Below, piece after piece: positions 30,937-39,316 of a stretch of 40,227 nt of DNA. The stretch is from Vulcanimicrobiota bacterium (GTDB taxonomy: Bacteria; Vulcanimicrobiota; Vulcanimicrobiia; Vulcanimicrobiales; Vulcanimicrobiaceae). The position numbers and the translations under genes are program-made. The notes below the pieces were generated by a model that was not told where the DNA came from, searched no databases, and was given only the letters and a program-made list of their open reading frames with translations. How positions within the stretch are numbered: the stretch's first letter is position 1; each line of letters starts with the position of its first letter. The stretch lies in the NCBI GenBank assembly GCA_003136355.1, contig PLED01000002.1:1-40227 (forward strand). The letters run 5' to 3'.

Positions 30937-32405
30937 GCGGGCCGGATTTTCCGGGAGCAACGGTCCTGTCCTCCGACTCTCGGTACGCGGCGCTGTGCAC
31001 CGGATTCAACCAACGCTTCTCCGGGACTCCAGCCTACGTGCAAGTCTGCGGAAGTCCGGGCCAAGTCGTCGACGCAGTGCAGTCCGCAATCCGGAACGGC
31101 CTGCGGCCGACCGTGCGCAGCGGTGGCCATTGCTACGAGGGATTCGTGACAGATGGAGCCGGCGCGATCATCGACCTCAGCCCGATGAACAGTGTCTATC
31201 AAGATCTGGGGATGGACGGCGCATTCTGCGTTGAGGCCGGCTGCACGCTATGGGACGTCTACACGCAGCTCTATCGCCAATACGGCCTCACGATTCCAGG
31301 CGGATCATGCTATTCAGTCGGCGCGGGCGGACACATCTGCGGTGGCGGATACGGGCTTCTATCGCGCAAATTTGGACTCGTCGTCGATTACCTGTGCGCC
31401 ATCGAAGTTGTCTGTGTCAGCGCGCAGGGAAACGCGTCGCTCATCTTGGCTTCGCCGAGCAGTCCGGATCCGGAGATTCAAGCGCTGTTCTGGGCGCACA
31501 CGGGCGGTGGCGGCGGAAACTTCGGTGTCGTGACGCGATACTGGTTTGCCCCCGATCTTCCGCAGGCGCCCGCAGTGGCAACCTTGAGCAGTGTCGCGTG
31601 GAACTGGAGCGGGTTTACGTTCGCGCAGTTCTCGCGCCTACTGCAGAACTTTGGAGCGTTCTTCGCTGAGCACAGCGCTCCGGACGATCCGTACCGTGAT
31701 CTTTTCTCGCTGCTGCATCTGACGAAGAACGCCGCCCCGCAGATTGTCATGGTGACGCAGTACGTGGGAAATGATCTCACGCTGCTCGACGATTTCCTCG
31801 CCGCCATCTCGAACGGCGTCGGAGCGCACGTGCCGCAAGCCGCGCCCGTTGGACACCATCTTCTGGTCGCTCAACAGGACGGCTATCGAACGATGCCGTG
31901 GCTGGAAGCAACGCAGACGCTCAACGGATCCGGCCCGAACCGGCGGGGCAAGTACAAGTCGGCCTACATGATCCAGCCGTTCCCAGACAACCAGATCGCG
32001 GCGATCTGGAACGCGTTGACAGACCCGACCTTTCAAAATGCCTCGGCGCTGCTGCAAGTCGACTCTTATGGCTGCGAGGTGAACGCGCGCGCTTCGTCGG
32101 ACACTGCGGTTCCGCAGCGATCGTCGATCATGAAGCTCCAGTATCAGGCATACTGGAATTCAGCTGGCGACGATGCGAGCAATCTCAATTGGATCCGCAC
32201 CTTCTACCAGAGCGTGTACGCTGATACCGGCGGCGAGCCGATTTCAAACAGCGTCACCGACGGCTGCTTCGTGAACTACTGTGACACGGATCTCGCGGAT
32301 TGGCCGTCACTCTATTACAAGGATAACTATGCGCGGCTGCTCGACGTAAAAACTTTCTGGGATCCGCGAAATATCTTCAACCATGCGCAATCGATCGGGT
32401 CATAG
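30933..32405 (+). CDS. FAD-linked oxidase, berberine-bridge type, probably bicovalent
   Basis: From ATG 30933 (ATGA overlap with the peroxidase stop) the protein is 490 aa. Both FAD-attachment residues of the BBE/GOOX group are present: His66 in RSGGHCYEG and Cys126 in IPGGSCYSVGAGGHICGGGY. The GGGGGNFGVVTRYW segment and the BBE domain (FVNYCDTDL, then YYKDNYARLLDVKTFWDPRN) complete the family pattern. Bicovalent flavin raises the redox potential and opens the active site for bulky sugars or phenolics. It reduces O2 to H2O2, a direct fit with the neighbouring DyP peroxidase. Confidence 0.93.
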   Translation: MSGPDFPGATVLSSDSRYAALCTGFNQRFSGTPAYVQVCGSPGQVVDAVQSAIRNGLRPTVRSGGHCYEGFVTDGAGAIIDLSPMNSVYQDLGMDGAFCVEAGCTLWDVYTQLYRQYGLTIPGGSCYSVGAGGHICGGGYGLLSRKFGLVVDYLCAIEVVCVSAQGNASLILASPSSPDPEIQALFWAHTGGGGGNFGVVTRYWFAPDLPQAPAVATLSSVAWNWSGFTFAQFSRLLQNFGAFFAEHSAPDDPYRDLFSLLHLTKNAAPQIVMVTQYVGNDLTLLDDFLAAISNGVGAHVPQAAPVGHHLLVAQQDGYRTMPWLEATQTLNGSGPNRRGKYKSAYMIQPFPDNQIAAIWNALTDPTFQNASALLQVDSYGCEVNARASSDTAVPQRSSIMKLQYQAYWNSAGDDASNLNWIRTFYQSVYADTGGEPISNSVTDGCFVNYCDTDLADWPSLYYKDNYARLLDVKTFWDPRNIFNHAQSIGS

Positions 32406-32421
32406 GAACAGCTAAACCCAC

Positions 32422-32439
32422 CCCGATGCTCTTATCGGG
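32422..32439 (+). terminator. stem-loop after the DyP/oxidase unit, no clear T run
   Basis: CCCGAT (32422-32427) and ATCGGG (32434-32439) pair around a six-base loop 17 bases after the oxidase stop. The lack of a T run makes an intrinsic terminator uncertain, but position supports a role in ending or protecting the transcript. Confidence 0.35.
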
Positions 32440-32705
32440 CGTGCAAACCATTCGTTGGGGCTAAGCGTGACAGGGCACATCAAGCGCGAAAAATGCGGTC
32501 GCATAAGCATTGCCTGGCGTACGCGAGGGTTACCTAGCGCGCGCAAACCCCGACCGATGCCGGAACTAGAAAACAGCCCCGGCTCAACAAAGGATAAAGT
32601 AGTGGCGGATAGATTGCCGTGATCTCGGCCCTCATCTATATGGGCCTAATGTCGGCTTCGAGGCAAGCCCGTGATCTGTCTCTGAGAGATCCCGAAGAGT
32701 TCGGT

Positions 32706-32873
32706 CTAATCTAAACGGACCCCAGATCCTTTAACACACGGATCGATCGCATCAGCCACGCCGCGTGCCCATTTCACCCACCGATCATCGCGATCAGATT
32801 GCGCAGCATCAACATACTCGCGAAGCCGCCTGACCTGCGCCCACGCGTCCGCTTCCTTAATGACTTCGGGCTG
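32706..32873 (-). pseudogene. C-terminal relic of an unidentified protein
   Basis: The reverse strand encodes 55 residues that look strongly protein-like, with EADAWAQVRRLREYVDAA, then RWVKWARGVADAIDP, before a natural stop. This helical ending (Trp-x2-x-x-x-Leu-Arg-x-Tyr-Val, later Trp-x-x-Trp-Ala-x-x-x-Ala-Asp-x-Ile-Asp-Pro) is a common C terminus of bacterial proteins of unknown function. A stop closes the frame immediately upstream and no continuation is found nearby, so the 5' part is lost or scrambled. Confidence 0.5.
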
Positions 32874-33514
32874 TTAATCTCTTTGGTACGAACTATTAAC
32901 GCGGATTGTACGATGGCTCCCTTCGGCCGACGAAGATAGCAAGATGAATAGACCCGCACCAGTGGAAGCTGCGCATCTGCCAACGCCTATGGGGATCATG
33001 CCGATACATAGCAGATTCGTCGAAGTGAGCTACGAGGTCCGGCGCATCTTCGTCGTGATAGGGGCCCCGACGGACGACGATGCACTCGATCGCGTTCTTG
33101 AAGCGCATCGCAGCGGATCGCGTGTAATGCGGCCGGCTCTCGGCGCGGAAACGGGGGTCTATATCGGCGCCGGAATTTCGCATGAAGCGAAAATGAGCCA
33201 ATGCATCATATCTGAGCGCGCGAGCTATCGAGGGATTCCGACCTCGGAGTCATGGTGACGGTGCCCGGCAAGCATCGCCCCGCCGATCCGCGTTATGCCG
33301 GCTTCGCGTACAACGACGCGTTGCACGCTGCAAGGACCGCGCGCACATCCATCGTCTATCCGCGAGCCGGAACAGTATAGCGGACGAACGACGGCGTAAC
33401 GCTACCTGAGGCCCAATTCTGGCGTTCGATTTAAAAACCTAATCCGCAAATGCAGTCGCCTTCGCTTACTTTATCCGCAAATGGCATCTCTTAAATAACT
33501 AATCCGACAGGTAC

Positions 33515-34786
33515 TTAAGGCGCATTCCAGGGGAGCGCGAGAACCGAATCGCCGTTTGTTACTAGCAGCGTTTGCCCAAGGATAACCGGTGGCGATGTAG
33601 AGAACGGGTTGCGAAATGACTGGGTATGCAGAACGTCGCCGCTGGCGCGTTCCACGCTGTAAAGAACACCAGCTGTGTCCCCGAATACAACACGCCCAAG
33701 CGTCACAATTGGACTCATCTTGACCGGTCCCGCGGTCGATACTCGCCACAGCGGCTTACCAGTAAGTTCATCAAAGGCGACGACGGCGTCAGCGTTTACA
33801 ATTGATTGATACAAGACGCCCGAGACCGCCGTCGCGGCGATCGCGTGTTCGCCAGAACCCACTAAGGTGTACGGGCCTGGTGGACTGGTATGTTTCCAAA
33901 GTGTCCTGCCCCTCACTTCGTCTATTGCCGCGATGACATCGATGCCGCCCTGTTCATAAGGCGTCTTTACTTCTTCGTCATTTCCGTCAACGAAGACGAT
34001 GCCGTTGTCAACTGCGGGAGATGCATCACAGCTGCCATTTGGATTGCTCCAAACGACGCGACCATCCCGGATGCGGATTGCAACGGTTTCACGAAAATGC
34101 GGCATATTGTGACAGATCCCAATGAAAGCCAGCCCATCAGCAATCGTCGCGGAAGCCATAGTGTCGATTCCTGCTAAGCGTCGCTTCCAAATCTGCCGTC
34201 CGCTGTACAAATCTAGCGAGTAACCATGCAGATCACCGTTGGCAAAGGCAACCTGCCTGCCGTCTATCCCAGGTGACGCCATATCCCCTCCAATCGTATG
34301 AAAGGACCACAAGCGTCTTCCGCTTCTTGTATCAAAGGCAATGATATTGTCTCCGGCCGGCTGACCCCATATTTGTGCGCTATCGTCGGACGCCAAAAAC
34401 CCATCGCGCCCGGAACCTACAATGACGATGTCATGTGCAACTACCGGGCTTGACATCGCCAGGTTGCCGGTTTGCGCCTTCCAACGTATCCTGCCCGTAT
34501 CGATATCAAGCGCGTATAAATGTTGGTCGAAACTGTCTACGTACACGGTTCTTCCCGCGACCGCAAGCCCTCCATTGATTCGACCGCCAATTTTTGTAAC
34601 CCACTGCGCATTGACGTTGGGTTCCGCAAACACGGCGTTGTGCGAAGGCGAATACTGGTACATTGGCCATGATCCGTTCGCTAGGATCATATATGGCGAC
34701 GCACTCGTTGGACTTTGCGCCGGGGAGCAGCCCGTTAGGCCGGCCGCGACCATGACAAAGGCGACTGTGCAAAGATGACGCTGCAT
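33515..34786 (-). CDS. PQQ-binding-like beta-propeller lipoprotein
   Basis: With ATG 34784-34786 the protein is 423 aa and starts with a lipoprotein signal ending in LTGC (Cys20). The rest is repeated propeller blades with the PQQ/quinoprotein rhythm: YALDIDTGRIRWK, IAFDTRSGRRLWSF, YSLDLYSGRQIWKR, IAAIDEVRGRTLWKH, VAFDELTGKPLWRV. Such proteins may be dehydrogenases or BamB-like scaffolds; no catalytic Asp or disulfide pair typical of quinoprotein dehydrogenases is evident, so a structural or binding role is as likely. Third of three exported proteins read leftward from 37180. Confidence 0.85.
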   Translation of the reverse strand: MQRHLCTVAFVMVAAGLTGCSPAQSPTSASPYMILANGSWPMYQYSPSHNAVFAEPNVNAQWVTKIGGRINGGLAVAGRTVYVDSFDQHLYALDIDTGRIRWKAQTGNLAMSSPVVAHDIVIVGSGRDGFLASDDSAQIWGQPAGDNIIAFDTRSGRRLWSFHTIGGDMASPGIDGRQVAFANGDLHGYSLDLYSGRQIWKRRLAGIDTMASATIADGLAFIGICHNMPHFRETVAIRIRDGRVVWSNPNGSCDASPAVDNGIVFVDGNDEEVKTPYEQGGIDVIAAIDEVRGRTLWKHTSPPGPYTLVGSGEHAIAATAVSGVLYQSIVNADAVVAFDELTGKPLWRVSTAGPVKMSPIVTLGRVVFGDTAGVLYSVERASGDVLHTQSFRNPFSTSPPVILGQTLLVTNGDSVLALPWNAP

Positions 34787-34869
34787 TATGGTCAGGCGTT
34801 TACTGAGTGGAAGGGCAATCGAAAGAAATCGAAAAGAAGCCGCCGGCATATTCGGCGGCGTCCCTCCCA

Positions 34870-35268
34870 TTATGGTACGGTGGCTTGTATCGTCGTGGTT
34901 TGAACCTGAGTGGACGAACCTCCGACACCACTTACTGTGATGTTGCAAACACCGCTCGTCGCCGCGGTGACTGTTGCGCTTTCAACCGCGCCATTCGTGC
35001 TTTCGTTCGAAAACGTTACGCAACTCCCCGAAGCGAACGCGTAAGGGGGCTGTGGACCGCCAGACTGCGCGGCGGCGGTTAACGTTGCGCTTTGTCCAAC
35101 GGATTGAAACGCGATCGGCGGTTGTTGTGTTCCCTGGACCCACGAAGCGGTCCACGAAAGCGTTGGCGCGAACGGCAGAATCGGATGGATCACGGATGTC
35201 GTCCCTCCGCCGCACGCGGTTAACAACACACAGCAGAGAATATGCATCACGACATTGTACGTTCGCAT
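34870..35268 (-). CDS. small Ig-like lipoprotein (132 aa)
   Basis: A signal sequence with lipobox LTAC (Cys19), followed by a Thr/Ser/Val/Gly-rich beta domain (SVGQSATLTAAAQSGGPQPP, then GVCNITVSGVGGSSTQVQTT) like bacterial Ig/YDG-type surface domains, with two Cys placed to form a disulfide. It starts four bases after the sedolisin stop; the alternative start is 35247. It likely sits on the cell surface beside the protease and propeller protein. Confidence 0.7.
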   Translation of the reverse strand: MRTYNVVMHILCCVLLTACGGGTTSVIHPILPFAPTLSWTASWVQGTQQPPIAFQSVGQSATLTAAAQSGGPQPPYAFASGSCVTFSNESTNGAVESATVTAATSGVCNITVSGVGGSSTQVQTTTIQATVP

Positions 35269-35272
35269 CTCG

Positions 35273-37180
35273 CTATTCTACCGAACTTAGCTCGAAGCCG
35301 TCGAGCGATCCTATCCCTGAGGCGGCATCGTAACCGCCGTTGGCTGCATAGCCGCTATTTCCAGAAATGATATCTTGAAAGATCGCTGGATGCCCGGCCG
35401 CGTAGGGACCATAGCCGTATTGACGCCAAAGGGAATAGAGGCGACCAACGACATTGCCTTTTCTCGCGTTTTGCCGCTGATCGATTTCGGCTTGAATGGC
35501 CGCAAATATCGGAGTTGCAAACGACGTGCCAGCAGCGCCCGCCTGCAATTGCCCATTAAAAACCATGGCTCCGCGATGGTAGATGTCGGCAGCAAACGAT
35601 ACATCCGGCACGCACTTCCACGTGGTGCCCGAACCACCGCACGCGCTGAGCTGCTCGGCAGTCTGGAAATGCGTCGACGCACCGCCACCCGTCCCGCAGA
35701 AATTTGGCGCGCACGGCGGATCGTCTGCGCTCGGGGCCGGCTGCCCCCATGCATACTGGAAACCTGGGCGATAGGCATTCGCCCCCGGAGCACCCTGATT
35801 ATTATTGTCGGCAAATGGTGAAGTGCCGCCGACGCCAACCACATAGGAGCTGGCGGCGGGTGCCATTACCGAGGAGCAACCGCTCAAACTAGACGGGCCG
35901 CCAGAGTCGCCACTTGCCGCTGCGACGGTAATGCCCTGGGCACTGGCCTGCGCCGCAGCGTTATCGACTCCGCTCGCCGCTTCGTACAGCGACGGCCACG
36001 GCTGCTTTTCGCAAAAAGCGAAACTGATTGAGAGAACAGCTACGACGTTTTGCTGTACCACCGTGTTCATCGCAGATGTAAAATTGTCAGGGGAAAGGCT
36101 CGGTGTGAGATAGAGGTACACGTTAGTCGCCGGCGCCAGCGCGCTGACGGTTTCCACATCAAGTGTGGCCTCGAATGCTGCTGATGGCGTACCTCCCGTA
36201 CCGACCCGGGACAGGGTGCCGGTTCTCTGAACGTTCATGTTCGAGTAGAATGCAGCCAAATCGCCGTCGCTTACGTCCGCCTCCCCCAAAATGCCGATCG
36301 GGTACTGTGCGCTGCCCGAACACCCGTGCTGCACGGGCATGTCGTAGTCGTACGCGTACGTGTACGGCGCGTATCCGGCGGGACCGTAGGTTGTATCATC
36401 AGTATAGCCGGCTGGCGGCGAGATCGCTTGTCCGGAACAACCAGGATATGGTGTAGGCGTCGGCACGGGCGGCGGCGATATGCTCCCAGTGGGAGTCGGC
36501 CGCGGAGTCGGCGTCGGACATCCGTCAGGCCCGCACACAACTTGCGCGATGGAATTCGAGGAAGGGATCGGCCAAGCGATCGTCGTGGTATCGAGTCCTA
36601 CTATTGAAACCACATTTTGCTGCAGGAAGTCCGGAGTGATTGGCATGCTTGTCGGCATGTGAGCGATTCGGCCGGTCTTTTCGTGGACGTCATGCAATTG
36701 TGTTTTAAATAGCGCCTCAACCTTGGCAGCTGGAGCATCGGCTTCAACTACAGACGCGCCAAAACGGTCGACATCGACCTGGAATCCTGCTTGCTGCAGG
36801 CCTTGTTTTATCGTGTCGCGGGTAGAGGAAAGCGCGCCAAACTGCTGATCAAACTGGGCAGGCGTTAAGAAACGCAGATAAGATGGCGAACCCGGTGTTG
36901 CCTGATCATGAATCAGCTTGTCAAGATCGGCCTGATTCCGATGAGCCAGCGAAATCAACAAATGAATTTGCTGATCGGGTGACGTCTCTCCAGCGTCCGT
37001 GAGGTGACGCTCTGAGAGAGTCTGGGCAAAAGTGGAAACCGCCGAAGAGGATTTTTGTAAAGGCGGTTGAGGAGGTAGCGCCCCCGGGGTGGCTTCCTTA
37101 TGGCCGCCGCAGCTGGCAACGAACAGAGCAACGACCAGCAACGAAAGAATTGGCCGCTGACGACCCGGTATTACGCGCAC
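35273..37180 (-). CDS. S53 sedolisin (kumamolisin-like) serine-carboxyl protease
   Basis: A 635-aa preproenzyme. Lipoprotein-like signal with ASC (Cys24), then a Pro-kumamolisin prodomain (about residues 60-200), a Pro/Thr linker (222-245) and the catalytic domain. The S53 residues are in place: Glu337 and Asp341 in AFEATLDVE, oxyanion Asp425 in ASGDSGG, nucleophile Ser553 in GTSFATP, and a C-terminal calcium site around FQDIISGNSGY and GYDAASGIGS. These enzymes work at low pH and high temperature. The start is GTG 37180 with GGAG upstream. The protease suggests an acidic niche. Confidence 0.94.
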   Translation of the reverse strand: MRVIPGRQRPILSLLVVALFVASCGGHKEATPGALPPQPPLQKSSSAVSTFAQTLSERHLTDAGETSPDQQIHLLISLAHRNQADLDKLIHDQATPGSPSYLRFLTPAQFDQQFGALSSTRDTIKQGLQQAGFQVDVDRFGASVVEADAPAAKVEALFKTQLHDVHEKTGRIAHMPTSMPITPDFLQQNVVSIVGLDTTTIAWPIPSSNSIAQVVCGPDGCPTPTPRPTPTGSISPPPVPTPTPYPGCSGQAISPPAGYTDDTTYGPAGYAPYTYAYDYDMPVQHGCSGSAQYPIGILGEADVSDGDLAAFYSNMNVQRTGTLSRVGTGGTPSAAFEATLDVETVSALAPATNVYLYLTPSLSPDNFTSAMNTVVQQNVVAVLSISFAFCEKQPWPSLYEAASGVDNAAAQASAQGITVAAASGDSGGPSSLSGCSSVMAPAASSYVVGVGGTSPFADNNNQGAPGANAYRPGFQYAWGQPAPSADDPPCAPNFCGTGGGASTHFQTAEQLSACGGSGTTWKCVPDVSFAADIYHRGAMVFNGQLQAGAAGTSFATPIFAAIQAEIDQRQNARKGNVVGRLYSLWRQYGYGPYAAGHPAIFQDIISGNSGYAANGGYDAASGIGSLDGFELSSVE

Positions 37181-37439
37181 GTGCCCACTCCGTTAATGAC
37201 GACGAATGAACTGGCAACGTTCCGTAGGGTCGCTTACGATCCTGCGGTCTGTAGACATAGCTTGGCTCTTTTCAGCTACGCGCCACACGACGTCAGCGGC
37301 TGGATAGTGCCGCCGAGTGGCTGGGGGCCTCGGGACGAACATCGAGGTTCAGGGGTGGGTGTGCCGCTAAGAAGCGCCTTACGTGCATCTAGGGCCCCGC
37401 GCCGGCCCAAGAACAGAAGAATGACGCGGAGCCCACAAA

Positions 37440-37562
37440 TCAAGGGCGCCAAAACAAAAAGGCGCGCGCATCGATGCGCAAAGCCAGACCCATCAGTCCC
37501 CTGCCCGCCAGCGCAACACCGATAATGAGGACGATACGGCCCGGGCGGCACGGGCTATTCAA
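37440..37562 (-). CDS. possible 40-aa membrane peptide
   Basis: A TTG at 37562 opens a 40-codon reverse-strand frame with a hydrophobic core (RIVLIIGVALAGRGLMGLAL) and a basic C terminus. It lies upstream of the sedolisin on the same strand, in an otherwise gene-free 489-base gap (37181-37669). The start is non-ATG and no strong RBS is seen, so this is tentative. Confidence 0.3.
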   Translation of the reverse strand: MNSPCRPGRIVLIIGVALAGRGLMGLALRIDARAFLFWRP

Positions 37563-37669
37563 CTTCGCGATACCCCCAACGCCGGTGCACCGTTTATGAA
37601 TAGCTCATTTTGGCTAGCCTGCAAATATCGGGCCCATGCGCGTGGGGGCCGCTCTTCTGGAGGAGCGCA

Positions 37670-37906
37670 ATGCAACGAAAGAATCTTCTGGCTGGCTTTG
37701 CCGTGCTAATCTTTGTGGCGCTCAACGCGGATATACTGAAGGCTGCACCATATTGCACGGGCACTTCTATGTCATGTAGAGCATACGCAGTGCAGCAGTA
37801 CATCCCGCCCGCGAACAGCGCGGACGTAATCTATGCGGTTTCGCAAAACGCCGAGGATCGGGCACCGGCGAAATCGAGAGTGCAGACGTTGCCCACACCC
37901 GGGTAA
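37670..37906 (+). CDS. small secreted protein (78 aa)
   Basis: A strong GGAGGAG ribosome-binding site precedes ATG 37670. The N terminus is a classical signal peptide (RKNLLAGFAVLIFVALNADI, cleavage likely after LKA); the mature peptide of about 53 residues has two Cys and no recognised domain. The RBS can pair with upstream GCTCTT in a short hairpin. A terminator follows at 37936. Confidence 0.65.
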   Translation: MQRKNLLAGFAVLIFVALNADILKAAPYCTGTSMSCRAYAVQQYIPPANSADVIYAVSQNAEDRAPAKSRVQTLPTPG

Positions 37907-37935
37907 ACGGGCAACTGTTTACCGCGACGACAGGG

Positions 37936-37964
37936 GCCCGCTATTTGGCGGGCTTCCTGCTTTT
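37936..37964 (+). terminator. intrinsic terminator after the small secreted protein
   Basis: GCCCGC (37936-37941) pairs with GCGGGC (37948-37953) around a six-base loop, followed by TTCCTGCTTTT. It lies 30 bases after the stop and just before the end of the convergent XRE gene. Confidence 0.6.
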
Positions 37965-37969
37965 CAGAA

Positions 37970-38185
37970 TCACTTGAAAAGGTCGCGCAGGCTCATCTTC
38001 AAGCCCTTGGCCAGCGCGGCGAGCGTCTTCAGCGTCAGATTGACCTCGCCGGCCTCGATCTTCTGCAGATGGCGCACGTCCAGGTCGGTCCGCCCGGCGA
38101 GGTCCTCCTGCGTCAGGTGCATATCGGTGCGCCGGCGCCGCAGATTGGACGCAACGGCCCTTTTCGCGCGCTCATAGAGTGCCAC
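37970..38185 (-). CDS. XRE-family transcriptional regulator (71 aa)
   Basis: A Cro/CI helix-turn-helix fills the protein: VASNLRRRRT, then LTQEDLAGRTDLDVRHLQKI, EAGEVNLTLKTLAALAKGLK and SLRDLF. It is a DNA-binding domain alone, as in phage-type and restriction-control repressors. I prefer the GTG start at 38183-38185: the in-frame ATG at 38221 would translate the first palindromic operator as protein. With the GTG start the operator abuts the start codon, consistent with autoregulation and a very short or absent leader. Confidence 0.85.
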   Translation of the reverse strand: MALYERAKRAVASNLRRRRTDMHLTQEDLAGRTDLDVRHLQKIEAGEVNLTLKTLAALAKGLKMSLRDLFK

Positions 38186-38261
38186 ACGCCAATTGTGGCG
38201 TCCACAGCCCCACATGCCCACGCCACATGAGGCGGGTCATGCAAGACGCCATGTATGGCGT
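38186..38261. promoter_or_regulatory. three palindromic operators between XRE gene and CAP lipoprotein
   Basis: Perfect sites ACGCCA-ATTG-TGGCGT (38186-38201) and ACGCCA-TGTA-TGGCGT (38246-38261) flank a degenerate one, ACGCCA-CATG-AGGCGG (38220-38235). Centres are 34 and 26 bases apart. All share six-base half-sites with a four-base spacer, the size expected for an XRE dimer. They cover the divergent promoter region of the regulator and the CAP-domain lipoprotein gene. Confidence 0.75.
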
Positions 38262-38326
38262 GACAGGGCGGCTCCCGCGGAGGCAGAAGCAATAACGGCC
38301 AACGCTGCCCAGGGTGGAGAGTCTCA

Positions 38327-39244
38327 ATGCTGCGAGCCGCTAGAAATCCGGCGCGATTCCGATTCATCGGGATCGTCTTTTTCGCTGTCCTCGCAGCCTG
38401 CGGATCCGGCGGCTCATCAGGTGGCGGAAGCGGCGGTACGCTGCCGGTCGTCCCGACAACGCCTACCCCGACATTCAGCGTGAGCGGCACGCTCACCGAT
38501 GGGACCAGTGCGCTGAGCGGCGCAACGGTCACGATCGGATCGCTTCCCGCGAGCACCTGCGCCGGCTGGGCCGGCTGCGGATCTCCGCTTGCGCCGACGC
38601 TCACAGCGACGACGGATTCCGGCGGTGCATTCACCGTAAGCAATCTCGTAAACGGCAGCTACATGCTGACGATCAGCAAAGATGCGAATCCGACAAGCGC
38701 GCAAACGTACGCGATCTTGCACCGGCAGATCCCCATCGCCGGCGCGAATCTCGCACTCGGCTCAGTGAAGATCGTCCAACTGTCTGCCGACGAGCGCGCC
38801 TGGATCGCGCAACTCAACTCCGACCGTGCCAACGTTTCCGTCCCGGCCACCGCGCCGATCGTCGTCGACGAGTACGCGCAGGAACAGGCGCGCCAATGGG
38901 CGATCGACGTCGACGCCGGCACCGCGCCCGCGACCGATCCGGGATTCGCCCCGTACGAAGCCGCCTACGGCGCCAAGCCCGGCTCGATGTATCCCGTTAC
39001 GCACGTCGGCGACATCAATACCACGTGGCAGGCCGCTTTAGACTCGTCGCCCACATCGTGGTACGCCGAGAAATCGAACTGCCCGGGCGGCAACTGGCAA
39101 ACGTGCCCGCAAGGCGGGACCACGCAGCACTACATCAACCTCTCGAACAGCGGCGACATCTGGATCGGGCTCGGCGAAGATCTCGCCGGCGTCTACCAGG
39201 GCGGCCCGTTCCACGCGTTCGACGGGATCATCGTCTACAAATAA
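38327..39244 (+). CDS. CAP/SCP-like lipoprotein with an N-terminal Ig-like domain
   Basis: A 305-aa lipoprotein (lipobox LAAC, Cys25) with a Gly/Ser-rich linker, a carboxypeptidase-regulatory-like beta domain (about residues 50-125: SVSGTLTDGTSALSGATVTI, FTVSNLVNGSYMLTISKD), and a C-terminal domain resembling CAP/PR-1 proteins: WIAQLNSDRANVSV, EYAQEQARQWAIDVD, WYAEKSNCPGG and TQHYINLSNSGDIWIGLGE. CAP proteins act outside the cell, often binding sterols or lipids. The three palindromes upstream put it under likely control of the XRE regulator. Confidence 0.8.
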   Translation: MLRAARNPARFRFIGIVFFAVLAACGSGGSSGGGSGGTLPVVPTTPTPTFSVSGTLTDGTSALSGATVTIGSLPASTCAGWAGCGSPLAPTLTATTDSGGAFTVSNLVNGSYMLTISKDANPTSAQTYAILHRQIPIAGANLALGSVKIVQLSADERAWIAQLNSDRANVSVPATAPIVVDEYAQEQARQWAIDVDAGTAPATDPGFAPYEAAYGAKPGSMYPVTHVGDINTTWQAALDSSPTSWYAEKSNCPGGNWQTCPQGGTTQHYINLSNSGDIWIGLGEDLAGVYQGGPFHAFDGIIVYK

Positions 39245-39316
39245 CCAGGCGTCAAAAGGCCCAAAACCCGATCGCTGATTCGTCTTGCACGCACTCATCT
39301 GTATAAGAAAGAAACG

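Larger units (their letters stand above)
32406..33514. other. 1.1-kb gene-poor region with decayed coding
   Basis: No intact gene can be supported. The stretch holds the stem-loop at 32422, one clear gene relic (32706-32873), and weak overlapping frames on both strands at 32896-33258. A 42-codon plus-strand frame at 33252-33380 is too short to judge. At 33425-33510 short degenerate repeats occur: AATCCGCAAATG, TATCCGCAAATG and CTAATCCGACAGG, the first and third each preceded by TTAAA-type sequence. Confidence 0.5.

Noticed and set aside
32896-33258. Overlapping frames of about 100 codons on both strands
   Set aside because: Neither has a ribosome-binding site, a recognisable motif or convincing composition.
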